From RUG13091 sp963619935 (GTDB taxonomy: Bacteria; Bacillota_I; Bacilli_A; RFN20; CAG-826): a stretch of 7,791 bases of DNA. The DNA is taken from NCBI GenBank assembly GCA_963619935.1, contig CAVEYA010000033.1:1-7791 (forward strand). Direction: 5' to 3'. The notes under the pieces were generated by a model that worked only from the letters and a program-made list of their open reading frames with translations, did not search any database and was not told the DNA's origin. The translations under genes and the position numbers were made by a program. This document shows positions 1 through 6,003 of the stretch, in pieces. Position 1 is the first letter of the stretch. Each line of letters opens with the position of its first letter.

Positions 1-17
1 AACTTCGCTACTCCCGG
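1..17 (-). tRNA. Possible 5' end of a truncated tRNA
   Basis: Read on the minus strand from position 17, the bases fit the start of a tRNA: a 7-nt acceptor strand CCGGGAG (17-11), T8 and A9 (10-9), a D-stem strand GCGA (8-5), then A14 and G15. An AT-rich stretch with a TATATT hexamer (29-24, minus strand) lies just upstream. The rest of the molecule is outside the window, so neither anticodon nor pairing can be tested. Seventeen bases can match by chance. Confidence 0.2.
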
Positions 18-60
18 TTAGTTAATATAATAACAAACATTTATATAAAATAAATAGTAG

Positions 61-98
61 AAAATAAAAAAAGGACTCGCCAATTATGGAAAGTCCTT
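61..98 (-). terminator. Intrinsic terminator of the GGGtGRT/scaffold operon
   Basis: An inverted repeat AAGGACT (71-77) / AGTCCTT (92-98) encloses a 14-nt loop. Read on the minus strand, the hairpin is followed at once by the T-rich run TTTTTATTTT (70-61). It begins 16 nt past the stop codon of the GGGtGRT gene, as expected for a Rho-independent terminator. No T-run follows on the plus-strand side, so it appears to act in one direction. Confidence 0.85.
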
Positions 99-114
99 AT
101 AATTAATAAATTAA

Positions 115-1122
115 TTATTTATTTAATGCTTGGCTAACCGCAACAGCAACTGCCACAGTAGCACCAACCATTGGGTTATTACCCATACCGATTAAGCCCA
201 TCATTTCCACGTGAGCAGGAACGGAAGAGGAACCGGCGAATTGAGCGTCACTATGCATACGACCCATTGTATCAGTCATACCATAGCTAGCTGGACCAGC
301 GGCCATATTATCTGGGTGCAATGTACGACCTGTACCACCACCAGAAGCAACGGAGAAGTATTTCTTGCCTAATTCGTTACATTCTTTCTTATAAGTGCCT
401 GCAACTGGGTGTTGGAAACGAGTTGGGTTGGTGGAGTTACCAGTAATAGAAACATCCACACCTTCTAAGTGCATAATAGCAACGCCTTCACGAACATCAT
501 CAGCGCCATAGCATCTGACTGCTAAACGATCTGGGTTATTACCATATTTAGTTTCTTTAACGATGCTAACTTTACCAGTGTAGTAATCAAATTGTGTTTC
601 AACGTGTGTAAAGCCATTAACACGGGAGATGATTTTAGCAGCATCTTTGCCTAAACCATTTAAGATGACTCTTAATGGAGTTTTGCGGACTTTATTGGCG
701 GTTTTTGCAATACCAATAGCGCCTTCAGCAGCAGCGAAAGATTCGTGTCCTGCTAAGAAAGCAAAGCACTTGGTTTCTTCATTTAATAACATAGCCGCTA
801 AGTTACCATGACCTAAACCAACTTTACGGTCATCAGCGACAGAACCAGGAATGCAGAATGATTGTAAACCAACACCAATCCATTTTGCGGCTTCTGCTGC
901 ATCTTTAGCGTTGTGTTTAATAGCAAGTGCCGCGCCAACTAAGTAAGCGTAGCAAGCGTTTTCAAAACAAATTGTTTGAATGTCTTTTACCATTTGGTAG
1001 ACATCTAAGCCTTTGCCTTTTGTAATTTGTTCAGCTTCTTCAATAGAAGAGATTCCAGCTTCATTTAAAGCTTTGTTAATTTGGGCGATACGTCTTTCGT
1101 ATCCTTCAAATGTAATTGCCAT
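115..1122 (-). CDS. GGGtGRT-family protein (function unknown)
   Basis: A 335-aa soluble protein carrying the signature GGGTGRT at residues 261-267, the glycine-rich motif that names this family, which occurs in anaerobic Bacillota and Bacteroidota. Other visible features are a Gly/Ala-rich C-terminus, a cysteine-containing stretch around residues 52-57, and single cysteines at 90, 119, 204 and 248. There is no signal peptide or clear membrane segment; the C-terminal Ala/Val run (about 318-334) is more likely a buried helix or strand. The start is well supported by the ribosome binding site GGGGAGGAAG eight bases upstream. It follows the Fe-S scaffold-like gene by 17 nt and shares its operon, a pairing I recall as conserved. 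That suggests a role linked to Fe-S or metal cofactors, but no activity is established. The family call is firm; the function is unknown. Confidence 0.88.
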   Translation of the reverse strand: MAITFEGYERRIAQINKALNEAGISSIEEAEQITKGKGLDVYQMVKDIQTICFENACYAYLVGAALAIKHNAKDAAEAAKWIGVGLQSFCIPGSVADDRKVGLGHGNLAAMLLNEETKCFAFLAGHESFAAAEGAIGIAKTANKVRKTPLRVILNGLGKDAAKIISRVNGFTHVETQFDYYTGKVSIVKETKYGNNPDRLAVRCYGADDVREGVAIMHLEGVDVSITGNSTNPTRFQHPVAGTYKKECNELGKKYFSVASGGGTGRTLHPDNMAAGPASYGMTDTMGRMHSDAQFAGSSSVPAHVEMMGLIGMGNNPMVGATVAVAVAVSQALNK

Positions 1123-1130
1123 ATTAAATA

Positions 1131-1140
1131 CTTCCTCCCC
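1131..1140 (-). promoter_or_regulatory. Strong ribosome binding site of the GGGtGRT gene
   Basis: The minus strand reads GGGGAGGAAG, ending eight bases before the ATG at 1122. It is an almost ideal Shine-Dalgarno sequence, fixes the start codon, and abuts the stop codon of the upstream scaffold-like gene (1142-1140). Confidence 0.8.
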
Positions 1141-1832
1141 TATTCTTTACGTGGATCAATGAACTTAACACCGTCATTGTATCTACCGTATTGGCCTTTA
1201 GCCTTTTGTAAAGCTTCTTCTGCGGATAAACCTTTTTTCATGAAATCAGTGAATTTACCTAAAGATAAATATTGATAACCACAAATTTCATTGTTTTCAT
1301 CTAACGCTAAAGAAGTGATATAGCCTTCCGCTAATTCAAGGTAACGTGGGCCTTTATCCTTTGTGGAATAAATTGTGCCAACTTGGGAACGTAAGCCTTT
1401 GCCTAAGTCTTCAAGACCAGCACCAATAGTTAAACCGTTTTCTGAGAAAGCAGATTGGCTACGACCATAAACGATTTGTAAGAATAATTCTCTCATCGCA
1501 GTATTAATCGCGTCACAAACTAAGTCAGTATTTACTGCTTCTAATAATGTTTTACCAACAATAGCTTCGCTAGCCATCGCGGCGGAATGGGTCATACCAG
1601 AACAGCCGATTGTTTCAATTAATGCTTCTTCGATAATACCATTTTTAATATTTAAGGTAAGCTTACAAGCACCTTGTTGTGGGGCACACCAACCGATACC
1701 ATGGGTAAAACCACTGATATCTTTAATTTCACGAGAATAAACCCATTTACCTTCTTCAGGAATAGGAGCACACCCGTGTGATGCACCGCAATTGACTTTG
1801 CACATATTTTCTACGTCTTTTGTGTATTGCAT
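1140..1832 (-). CDS. NifU/IscU-like Fe-S cluster scaffold homologue
   Basis: A 230-aa protein whose centre matches the NifU N-terminal/IscU fold. GACKLTL at about 54-60 corresponds to the first scaffold cysteine (C56), and IETIGCSGMTHSAAMASEAIVGKTLLEA (residues 72-99) to the second (C77). The region equivalent to the third, usually an HC pair after the long helix, has no cysteine here (around 124-145). The Asp two residues after the first cysteine in IscU is Leu58. A cysteine-rich N-terminal extension (C11, C15, C21, and C49 further on) and a C-terminal extension of about 80 residues make it longer than IscU (about 130 aa). It is the first gene of the operon with the GGGtGRT gene. The ribosome binding site GAAAGGAA lies about 12 nt before the ATG. 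It probably binds or delivers Fe-S clusters, but the altered ligand set means canonical scaffold chemistry should not be assumed. Confidence 0.85.
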   Translation of the reverse strand: MQYTKDVENMCKVNCGASHGCAPIPEEGKWVYSREIKDISGFTHGIGWCAPQQGACKLTLNIKNGIIEEALIETIGCSGMTHSAAMASEAIVGKTLLEAVNTDLVCDAINTAMRELFLQIVYGRSQSAFSENGLTIGAGLEDLGKGLRSQVGTIYSTKDKGPRYLELAEGYITSLALDENNEICGYQYLSLGKFTDFMKKGLSAEEALQKAKGQYGRYNDGVKFIDPRKE

Positions 1833-1888
1833 AGTAGTTTAATTTTCCTTTCTTTTATCATATTTTAATGATAATTTAAACCGGAATT

Positions 1889-1916
1889 ATTATATCAAAG
1901 AGACATTAAAAGTAAA
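1889..1916 (-). promoter_or_regulatory. Promoter of the scaffold/GGGtGRT operon
   Basis: On the minus strand there is a perfect -10 TATAAT (1894-1889) and a -35 TTTACT (1916-1911, 4 of 6 matches to TTGACA), separated by 16 bp. Transcription would begin near 1882, giving a leader of about 50 nt before the ATG at 1832. This is a sigma-A type promoter judged by sequence only. Confidence 0.65.
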
Positions 1917-1953
1917 ATGCTAAAACTTTAAGAATTAGCAATCTTAATTAGGT

Positions 1954-1966
1954 AACAAACTTTGTT
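1954..1966. repeat. Short dyad AACAAA-C-TTTGTT between the divergent operons
   Basis: A perfect 6-bp inverted repeat around one central base, upstream of both promoter candidates. It could be half of a regulator site, but inverted repeats of this size are common in AT-rich spacers. No known regulator consensus is matched. Confidence 0.3.
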
Positions 1967-1986
1967 TATTAACTCACCAAAAAATG

Positions 1987-2004
1987 TAAATAAATATTTA
2001 TTTA
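1987..2004. promoter_or_regulatory. 18-bp perfect palindrome, candidate operator
   Basis: TAAATAAATATTTATTTA is a perfect 18-bp palindrome with no central spacer. It ends 17 bp before the -10 hexamer of the plus-strand operon, so it covers the place where the -35 element should lie. A regulator bound here could block or help RNA polymerase. It contains only A and T, so chance is a real alternative; it does not match the NikR, FNR or Rex consensus as I know them. Confidence 0.4.
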
Positions 2005-2021
2005 AGTTATTGCTACCACTA

Positions 2022-2027
2022 TATAAT
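2022..2027 (+). promoter_or_regulatory. -10 element of the eight-gene operon
   Basis: A perfect TATAAT lies 41 bp before the first start codon; transcription would begin near 2034, giving a leader of about 35 nt. No good -35 is seen at 16-18 bp spacing (best 2 of 6; TTTATT at 19 bp gives 3 of 6). No TG extension precedes the -10. A weak -35 overlapped by a palindrome fits activator-dependent control, but that is inference. Confidence 0.55.
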
Positions 2028-2068
2028 TGTGCTAAATTTATTTTGGTAAAAAAATACCTATATCGATT

Positions 2069-2275
2069 ATGGAAGACCAAAATAAAGAAGAATTAGTAAA
2101 ATTAATTGAGTATTTAATTCATCATAACGAACATCATAATGACGAATTAATTGAATTAGCAACTTCTTTAAAAGAAATTAATAAAGAAGCTTATTTAAAA
2201 GTCTTAACTGCTATAGAAGAATATAAAAAAGGAAATAATACATTGAGTGCCGCACTCGATGAATTAAATAAATAA
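2069..2275 (+). CDS. Small His-rich helical protein, candidate metal carrier
   Basis: A 68-aa acidic, probably all-helical protein. It is the first gene of the operon and lies 8 bp before the CooT-like gene. Its distinctive feature is HHNEHH at residues 18-23: H18/H22 and H19/H23 are each four residues apart, so in a helix they would present two chelating pairs on one face. It has no cysteine, signal peptide or membrane segment. Short domains with a similar helical HN-x-HH pattern occur near other nickel/cobalt handling genes in my recollection, but I cannot confirm a named family. A nickel-binding or delivery role is inferred from the motif and from CooT and CooC next door. No convincing ribosome binding site precedes the ATG, but no better in-frame start exists. 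Confidence 0.7.
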   Translation: MEDQNKEELVKLIEYLIHHNEHHNDELIELATSLKEINKEAYLKVLTAIEEYKKGNNTLSAALDELNK

Positions 2276-2283
2276 GGATTTTT

Positions 2284-2478
2284 ATGTGCTTATCAGTTGT
2301 TTATAAAGATAAAAAAGAAGAACAAAATATCTTAATGAAAAATGTGATGAGCATTGAAACTATTAATAACCATTTAATCTTTACTGATTTAATGGAACAC
2401 AAACTCGACGTAATTGGGAAATTAGAAGTTGCTAATCTCGTCGATGGTTTTGTAATTGTGCATTTAGAAGATAAATAG
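2284..2478 (+). CDS. CooT-family nickel-binding protein
   Basis: A 64-aa protein with the features of the CooT family: Met-Cys at the N-terminus (Cys2 is the nickel ligand in Rhodospirillum rubrum CooT), a length close to the roughly 66 aa of that protein, and a compact beta-rich pattern (VMSIETINNHLIFTDLM at residues 21-37, then VIGKLEVANLVDGFVIVHL at 43-61). CooT assists nickel maturation of CO dehydrogenase in R. rubrum, and homologues occur in many anaerobes. Here it sits between the His-rich protein and the CooC-like ATPase, which supports a nickel role. AAGGAT, overlapping the previous stop codon, serves as ribosome binding site. The CooC gene starts 2 bp after its stop, implying translational coupling. 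Confidence 0.85.
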   Translation: MCLSVVYKDKKEEQNILMKNVMSIETINNHLIFTDLMEHKLDVIGKLEVANLVDGFVIVHLEDK

Positions 2479-2480
2479 TT

Positions 2481-3242
2481 ATGGCAAAACCAGTGATTAT
2501 AGCTTTTTGTGGTAAAGGAGGGGTAGGCAAAACCTCTATTTCAGCGTTAAGTGTGAGATTGCTTCATGAAGCATATCCAAATAAAAAAATATTAGCAATT
2601 GATGCTGATCCTGCAATTGGTTTAGCGACCGCTTTAGGAGTAACTTCTTCTTCCACTGTCGATGATATTCGTAAATTATTTATTGAACATGCAGAAAATG
2701 GGGAAACAAAAGCAGCTTTAGAAATTCTTTCCGAAGCCAAATATCAAATCTTTGACGCTTTAGTCGAGATGGATAATATCTCCTTTTTAGCAATAGGAAG
2801 ACCAGAAGCCAGTGGCTGCTACTGTAAAGTAAATGCCTATTTAAAAGAAGTTATTAGTTTATTAGCGGATAATTTTGATTATGTTGTTATTGATGGAGAA
2901 GCTGGTATTGAACAGGTTAACCGTCGAGTAATGGAAAAAGTTACTCATCTCGTTCTTGTAAGCGATGCTTCTAAAAAAGGTATTGAAGTAACAAAAACAA
3001 TTAAGAAAGTAGCCACAGATTTAGTGATGTTTGAACATGATGGTTTAATTCTTAATCGTGTAAATAAATCAGTTGATGTGAATAAATTAGATTTAGAATC
3101 ATTAAATTTAATAAGTGTCATTCCTGACGATCAAGAAATGATGCTTTCTGATGTGAATGGTAATTCTTTATTTTTATTAAATAAAGATTCAAATATCGTT
3201 AAAGGCACGAAAAAAGCCTTAGAAAAATTAGGAATACTATAA
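2481..3242 (+). CDS. cooC: CooC-like nickel-insertion ATPase (MinD/ParA fold)
   Basis: A 253-aa cytoplasmic P-loop ATPase of the SIMIBI class. Visible motifs are the deviant Walker A GKGGVGKT (residues 11-18, signature Lys12), the switch I-like DADP (41-44), the CooC-type CxC pair C113/C115 in GCYCKVN (112-118), and Walker B DYVVIDGEAG (133-142). In CO dehydrogenase maturation, CooC dimerises on ATP, binds nickel at the paired CxC motifs and helps load it into the active site. Keeping the CxC separates this protein from MinD, ParA and NifH, which lack that arrangement. CooT precedes it, but no CO dehydrogenase gene is in the window, so its client is unclear; the ACS-like protein or the dehydratase-like subunits of the same operon are candidates. 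It lacks a clear ribosome binding site and probably relies on coupling to CooT. Confidence 0.9.
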   Translation: MAKPVIIAFCGKGGVGKTSISALSVRLLHEAYPNKKILAIDADPAIGLATALGVTSSSTVDDIRKLFIEHAENGETKAALEILSEAKYQIFDALVEMDNISFLAIGRPEASGCYCKVNAYLKEVISLLADNFDYVVIDGEAGIEQVNRRVMEKVTHLVLVSDASKKGIEVTKTIKKVATDLVMFEHDGLILNRVNKSVDVNKLDLESLNLISVIPDDQEMMLSDVNGNSLFLLNKDSNIVKGTKKALEKLGIL

Positions 3243-3248
3243 GGGGGG
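3242..3248 (+). promoter_or_regulatory. G-rich ribosome binding site of the first dehydratase-family subunit
   Basis: AGGGGGG starts at the last base of the CooC stop codon and ends four bases before the ATG at 3253. This stands out in an operon where several genes lack a clear site, and suggests strong independent initiation of the catalytic module. Confidence 0.6.
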
Positions 3249-3252
3249 TCTT

Positions 3253-4443
3253 ATGAAAGATTTAAAGCATTTATATTATTTCGAAAAACTATTAGAGGAC
3301 GCGAATAATGAACTCGTGAGAAAGGCTAAAGAAGATGGTTTAAAATGTGTTGGCAACACATGCGCACAAGTACCAGAAGTTCTTTTAAACCTTAAAGGTT
3401 GTTTCTCCACTCGTTTAAGAGCGCCACGTACTGGCTCATTAGAAATGGGGACATATTATATGACTTCATTTTTATGTGAATACACCAGAGCGTTACTTGA
3501 AAGAGCCATTGAAGGCGGTTTTCAATTCCTTGATTGTTTATTAACACCTGATGGCTGCACGATGATTAACCGTTGTGTAGAAAATATGGAGTTGTTAAAA
3601 ACTATTCCTAATGAAGGATTCTTCTATGAATATTTAGAAGTTCCAATGAAAGATGATGATAACGGATTAAGTTTATATGTGTCTGAATGCCGTAAAAAAG
3701 TTTTAAACTCACTTCATGATCACTTTGGTGTTGATGTGTCTGATGACGCTCTTAGAGAAGCCGTTAAAGAACATAATGAATTATGTCGAATCATCACTGA
3801 ATTAGGAAACTTTAGAAAAGAAGACAATCCACGTATCACAGGTTATGAGTTCCATATTATTACCATGTGTACATACGTGTGCCCGCATTATTTATTAATA
3901 GATAAGTTAAAGGAAACTTTAGAAGAGGTTAAAACTAGAGAACCTGATGAAAAGAAGAAATTTAGAGCAAGAGTAATGGTAGTTGGTTCAGAAATTGATG
4001 ATGTCGATATGATTAAGTTAATTGAAGAATCAGGCGCGAGAGTGGTTGCTGATAGATTCTGCTACGGTTCATTACCAGGAAGACAAGAAATTATCTTAAA
4101 TGATAATGAAGATGTATTAACACAAATATGCGAACAATACATGCACTCCTGTATGTGTCCAAGACATATGAACCTTGATAAATTTAAAAAGAGAAAAGAA
4201 TATGTCAATCAAATCGCCAAAGAATATAACGTTGATGGCATTATCTATGAGCAAATGAAATTCTGTGATCCATGGGCATATGAAAGAATGACTGGTACTC
4301 ATATCTTAAGAGATTCATATAATTACCCAGTTCTATCTATTGATAGACCATACGCAGTTGGTACTTCTGGTCAAATTAGAACCAGAGTTCAAGCGTTCGT
4401 TGAAAGTATTGAAATTAAGAAGATTCAAGGAGGCAATAAATAA
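3253..4443 (+). CDS. 2-hydroxyacyl-CoA dehydratase-family Fe-S subunit (HgdB/BcrC/double-cubane type)
   Basis: A 396-aa protein of the 2-hydroxyacyl-CoA dehydratase D-component superfamily. It shows the expected landmarks: NTCAQVPEVLLNLKG (residues 35-49, cysteine C37), LTPDGCTMINRC (97-108, C102), a Rossmann-like half starting near RVMVVGSEID (240-249), KFCDPWAYE (336-344, C338), and the C-terminal signature GQIRTRVQAFVE (373-384). The three conserved cysteines would hold a [4Fe-4S] cluster, or part of an [8Fe-9S] double cubane. The protein has 16 cysteines, including C206/C210 and C300/C302. Members receive an electron from an ATP-driven activase and either dehydrate 2-hydroxyacyl-CoA or reduce difficult substrates. 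It overlaps the next gene by one base (TAATG), so the two are probably made in equal amounts and form a heterodimer. The substrate is unknown. Confidence 0.9.
   Translation: MKDLKHLYYFEKLLEDANNELVRKAKEDGLKCVGNTCAQVPEVLLNLKGCFSTRLRAPRTGSLEMGTYYMTSFLCEYTRALLERAIEGGFQFLDCLLTPDGCTMINRCVENMELLKTIPNEGFFYEYLEVPMKDDDNGLSLYVSECRKKVLNSLHDHFGVDVSDDALREAVKEHNELCRIITELGNFRKEDNPRITGYEFHIITMCTYVCPHYLLIDKLKETLEEVKTREPDEKKKFRARVMVVGSEIDDVDMIKLIEESGARVVADRFCYGSLPGRQEIILNDNEDVLTQICEQYMHSCMCPRHMNLDKFKKRKEYVNQIAKEYNVDGIIYEQMKFCDPWAYERMTGTHILRDSYNYPVLSIDRPYAVGTSGQIRTRVQAFVESIEIKKIQGGNK
4427..4433 (+). promoter_or_regulatory. Shine-Dalgarno site of the second subunit
   Basis: AAGGAGG lies inside the end of the preceding gene, nine bases before the ATG at 4443, which itself overlaps the preceding TAA by one base. 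It fixes the start and indicates coupled translation of the two subunits. Confidence 0.8.
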
Positions 4444-5990
4444 TGGGAAGCAAAGTTGGTTCTGAACCACTCGGTAAACTCTATAATGGCAAGAGAGTAA
4501 GAAAAAGAAGAGAGTGGAGAGGTGTCGTTGACACTCTATATGATTTTAGATGCTGGCTTAAAATCATGTGGATGCTTGCTAAATTTATTGTTAAGCCAAA
4601 TAACTTAAAAGGTTTCTTCCGTTATAGATGGATGGTTAACTATTTAGCCGTTCCAATGATGATTGATAAACACACTACTGGTTTAAGAAAAGAAGCCTTA
4701 AGAATTGCGCATACTGAATATGACTTAGTCGCATTAGATATTGCTCAATTATTAGGAAGAGTATTTAAAGCTGATAAAAGATGCGGCAATAATCAAAAAT
4801 TCTCCAAAAAGTGTGTAGTTCTCGATGAAAATGAAATGTTCCACATTATGTGTGGTTTCCCAAATTTATACGCAGTTAGCTGGGAAACTGCAGCGATTTA
4901 TGTTTCCGTCTTATTAAATGGCGGAGCAGTTACCCACTATCTTGATGTTCTTCAAGAAATGGGTATTCCAGGTGACGTTTGTCCAATGCCTGCCGCAGAA
5001 GCTGGTGCGGCGGTAGATGAAGATATGCCTGTTTATGGTGCATGTGCTGTTCAATGTAACACAACTTGTGACGGTTCCTTAATGGGTAACGGCATCATGT
5101 CTAAGAAGTATGAAGAATTCGGAATTCCTACTTTCCAAATTGCCGCTCCTCTTAGACACACTGAAGATGGTGTACAAGACTATGCTGCACAAGAAGTAAG
5201 AAATGCAATTAAGTTCATTGAAGAAAAGACTGGTCAAAAATGGGACTGGAACCACTACTTCAAATGTGCAAAACGTTTTAACGAAGAAAATAGACTTCGT
5301 AAATCTTGGATGGATATGTCTAAAACTGAATATCCACAAGTATATGGTGCTAACTTAGCGTTATATGCTGAAACAACTTATATGGCTGTTGCTGGACGTT
5401 CTGATGATTTCATAAAAGCAGATCGTAAGATTACAAAATTAGCGCAAAAAGCATTTAAGAGAAAAGCATTAGTTTGTAAAGAAAATCGTCATAGAGCGAT
5501 TATCTGGGGTGTTCAATCTCAATTCTATACAGATTTCCTCCCATGGTTACAAAACTGTTGGGGTATCTTACCATTAGTAGATATGTTATCACTTGTTTAC
5601 TTTGATGAAATTAGTGAGGATGACCCAGAACAAGCAATCTATGATATTGCTAAACTCTATCAAGAAATGATTATGAGAAATAGAACTCACGGTGGTTATG
5701 AAGTGTTACTTGATGACTTATGGAGATTCTGTGAAGAATATCATGCTGATATGGTTATTCTTTGGGAACATATTTCTTGTAAGGCTCTTGCTGGTATGCA
5801 TGGTATGTTTGAACAAAGAGCGAGAGAACACGGTATTAAATTAATTTGGGTTAACCATGACTTAATGGATCCACGTGTTATTTCTAAACAATCTATTAGA
5901 GATGACGTGAATAGATATATGCGTTCAGTTATGAGAGAAGAACCAGTTGACCCAAGTTTAGAAGTTATTGATGACGCAAAGTCATGGTAA
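4443..5990 (+). CDS. Enlarged 2-hydroxyacyl-CoA dehydratase-family second subunit
   Basis: A 515-aa partner of the preceding subunit, longer than typical HgdA/HgdB-type chains of roughly 380-480 aa. The first 65 residues are basic and tryptophan-rich (RVRKRREWRG at 18-27), unlike the family core, and contain no evident signal peptide. The core shows CGFPNLYAVSWE (137-148), a cysteine cluster with C201, C205 and C209 in the stretch GACAVQCNTTCDGS (199-212), and the late family pattern SCKALAGMHG (445-454, C446) followed by GIKLIWVNHDLMDPR (464-478). The strongly conserved C-terminal GQxRTRxQAF motif of the partner is replaced by a divergent segment (SIRDDVNRYMRSV, 484-496). It probably forms the catalytic heterodimer with the 396-aa protein and is reduced by the activase encoded next. 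Family membership is clear; this subgroup and its substrate are not characterised to my knowledge. Confidence 0.86.
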   Translation: MGSKVGSEPLGKLYNGKRVRKRREWRGVVDTLYDFRCWLKIMWMLAKFIVKPNNLKGFFRYRWMVNYLAVPMMIDKHTTGLRKEALRIAHTEYDLVALDIAQLLGRVFKADKRCGNNQKFSKKCVVLDENEMFHIMCGFPNLYAVSWETAAIYVSVLLNGGAVTHYLDVLQEMGIPGDVCPMPAAEAGAAVDEDMPVYGACAVQCNTTCDGSLMGNGIMSKKYEEFGIPTFQIAAPLRHTEDGVQDYAAQEVRNAIKFIEEKTGQKWDWNHYFKCAKRFNEENRLRKSWMDMSKTEYPQVYGANLALYAETTYMAVAGRSDDFIKADRKITKLAQKAFKRKALVCKENRHRAIIWGVQSQFYTDFLPWLQNCWGILPLVDMLSLVYFDEISEDDPEQAIYDIAKLYQEMIMRNRTHGGYEVLLDDLWRFCEEYHADMVILWEHISCKALAGMHGMFEQRAREHGIKLIWVNHDLMDPRVISKQSIRDDVNRYMRSVMREEPVDPSLEVIDDAKSW

Positions 5991-5994
5991 GGAG
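5989..5994 (+). promoter_or_regulatory. Ribosome binding site deciding the activase start
   Basis: AAGGAG overlaps the stop codon of the preceding gene and sits nine bases before the ATG at 6004. The ATG at 5998 would leave only three bases, and the in-frame ATGs at 5968 and 5971 lie upstream of this site inside the previous gene. Therefore 6004 is the best start. Confidence 0.75.
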
Positions 5995-6003
5995 AAAATG
6001 AAA

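Noticed and set aside
629..1275. Plus-strand open frames opposite the GGGtGRT and scaffold-like genes
   Set aside because: They overlap strongly supported minus-strand genes and resemble no known protein.
2045..2058. GGTA/TACC hairpin in the leader as a riboswitch or attenuator
   Set aside because: The stem has only four base pairs and the leader is only about 35 nt, too short for a known riboswitch; no T-run follows.
5968..6003. Longer activase start at one of the upstream in-frame ATGs (5968, 5971, 5998)
   Set aside because: The ribosome binding site at 5989-5994 fits the ATG at 6004; 5998 is too close to it and the other two lie upstream of it inside the previous gene. Family proteins begin a few residues before the GxDxGSTxTK motif, which matches 6004.
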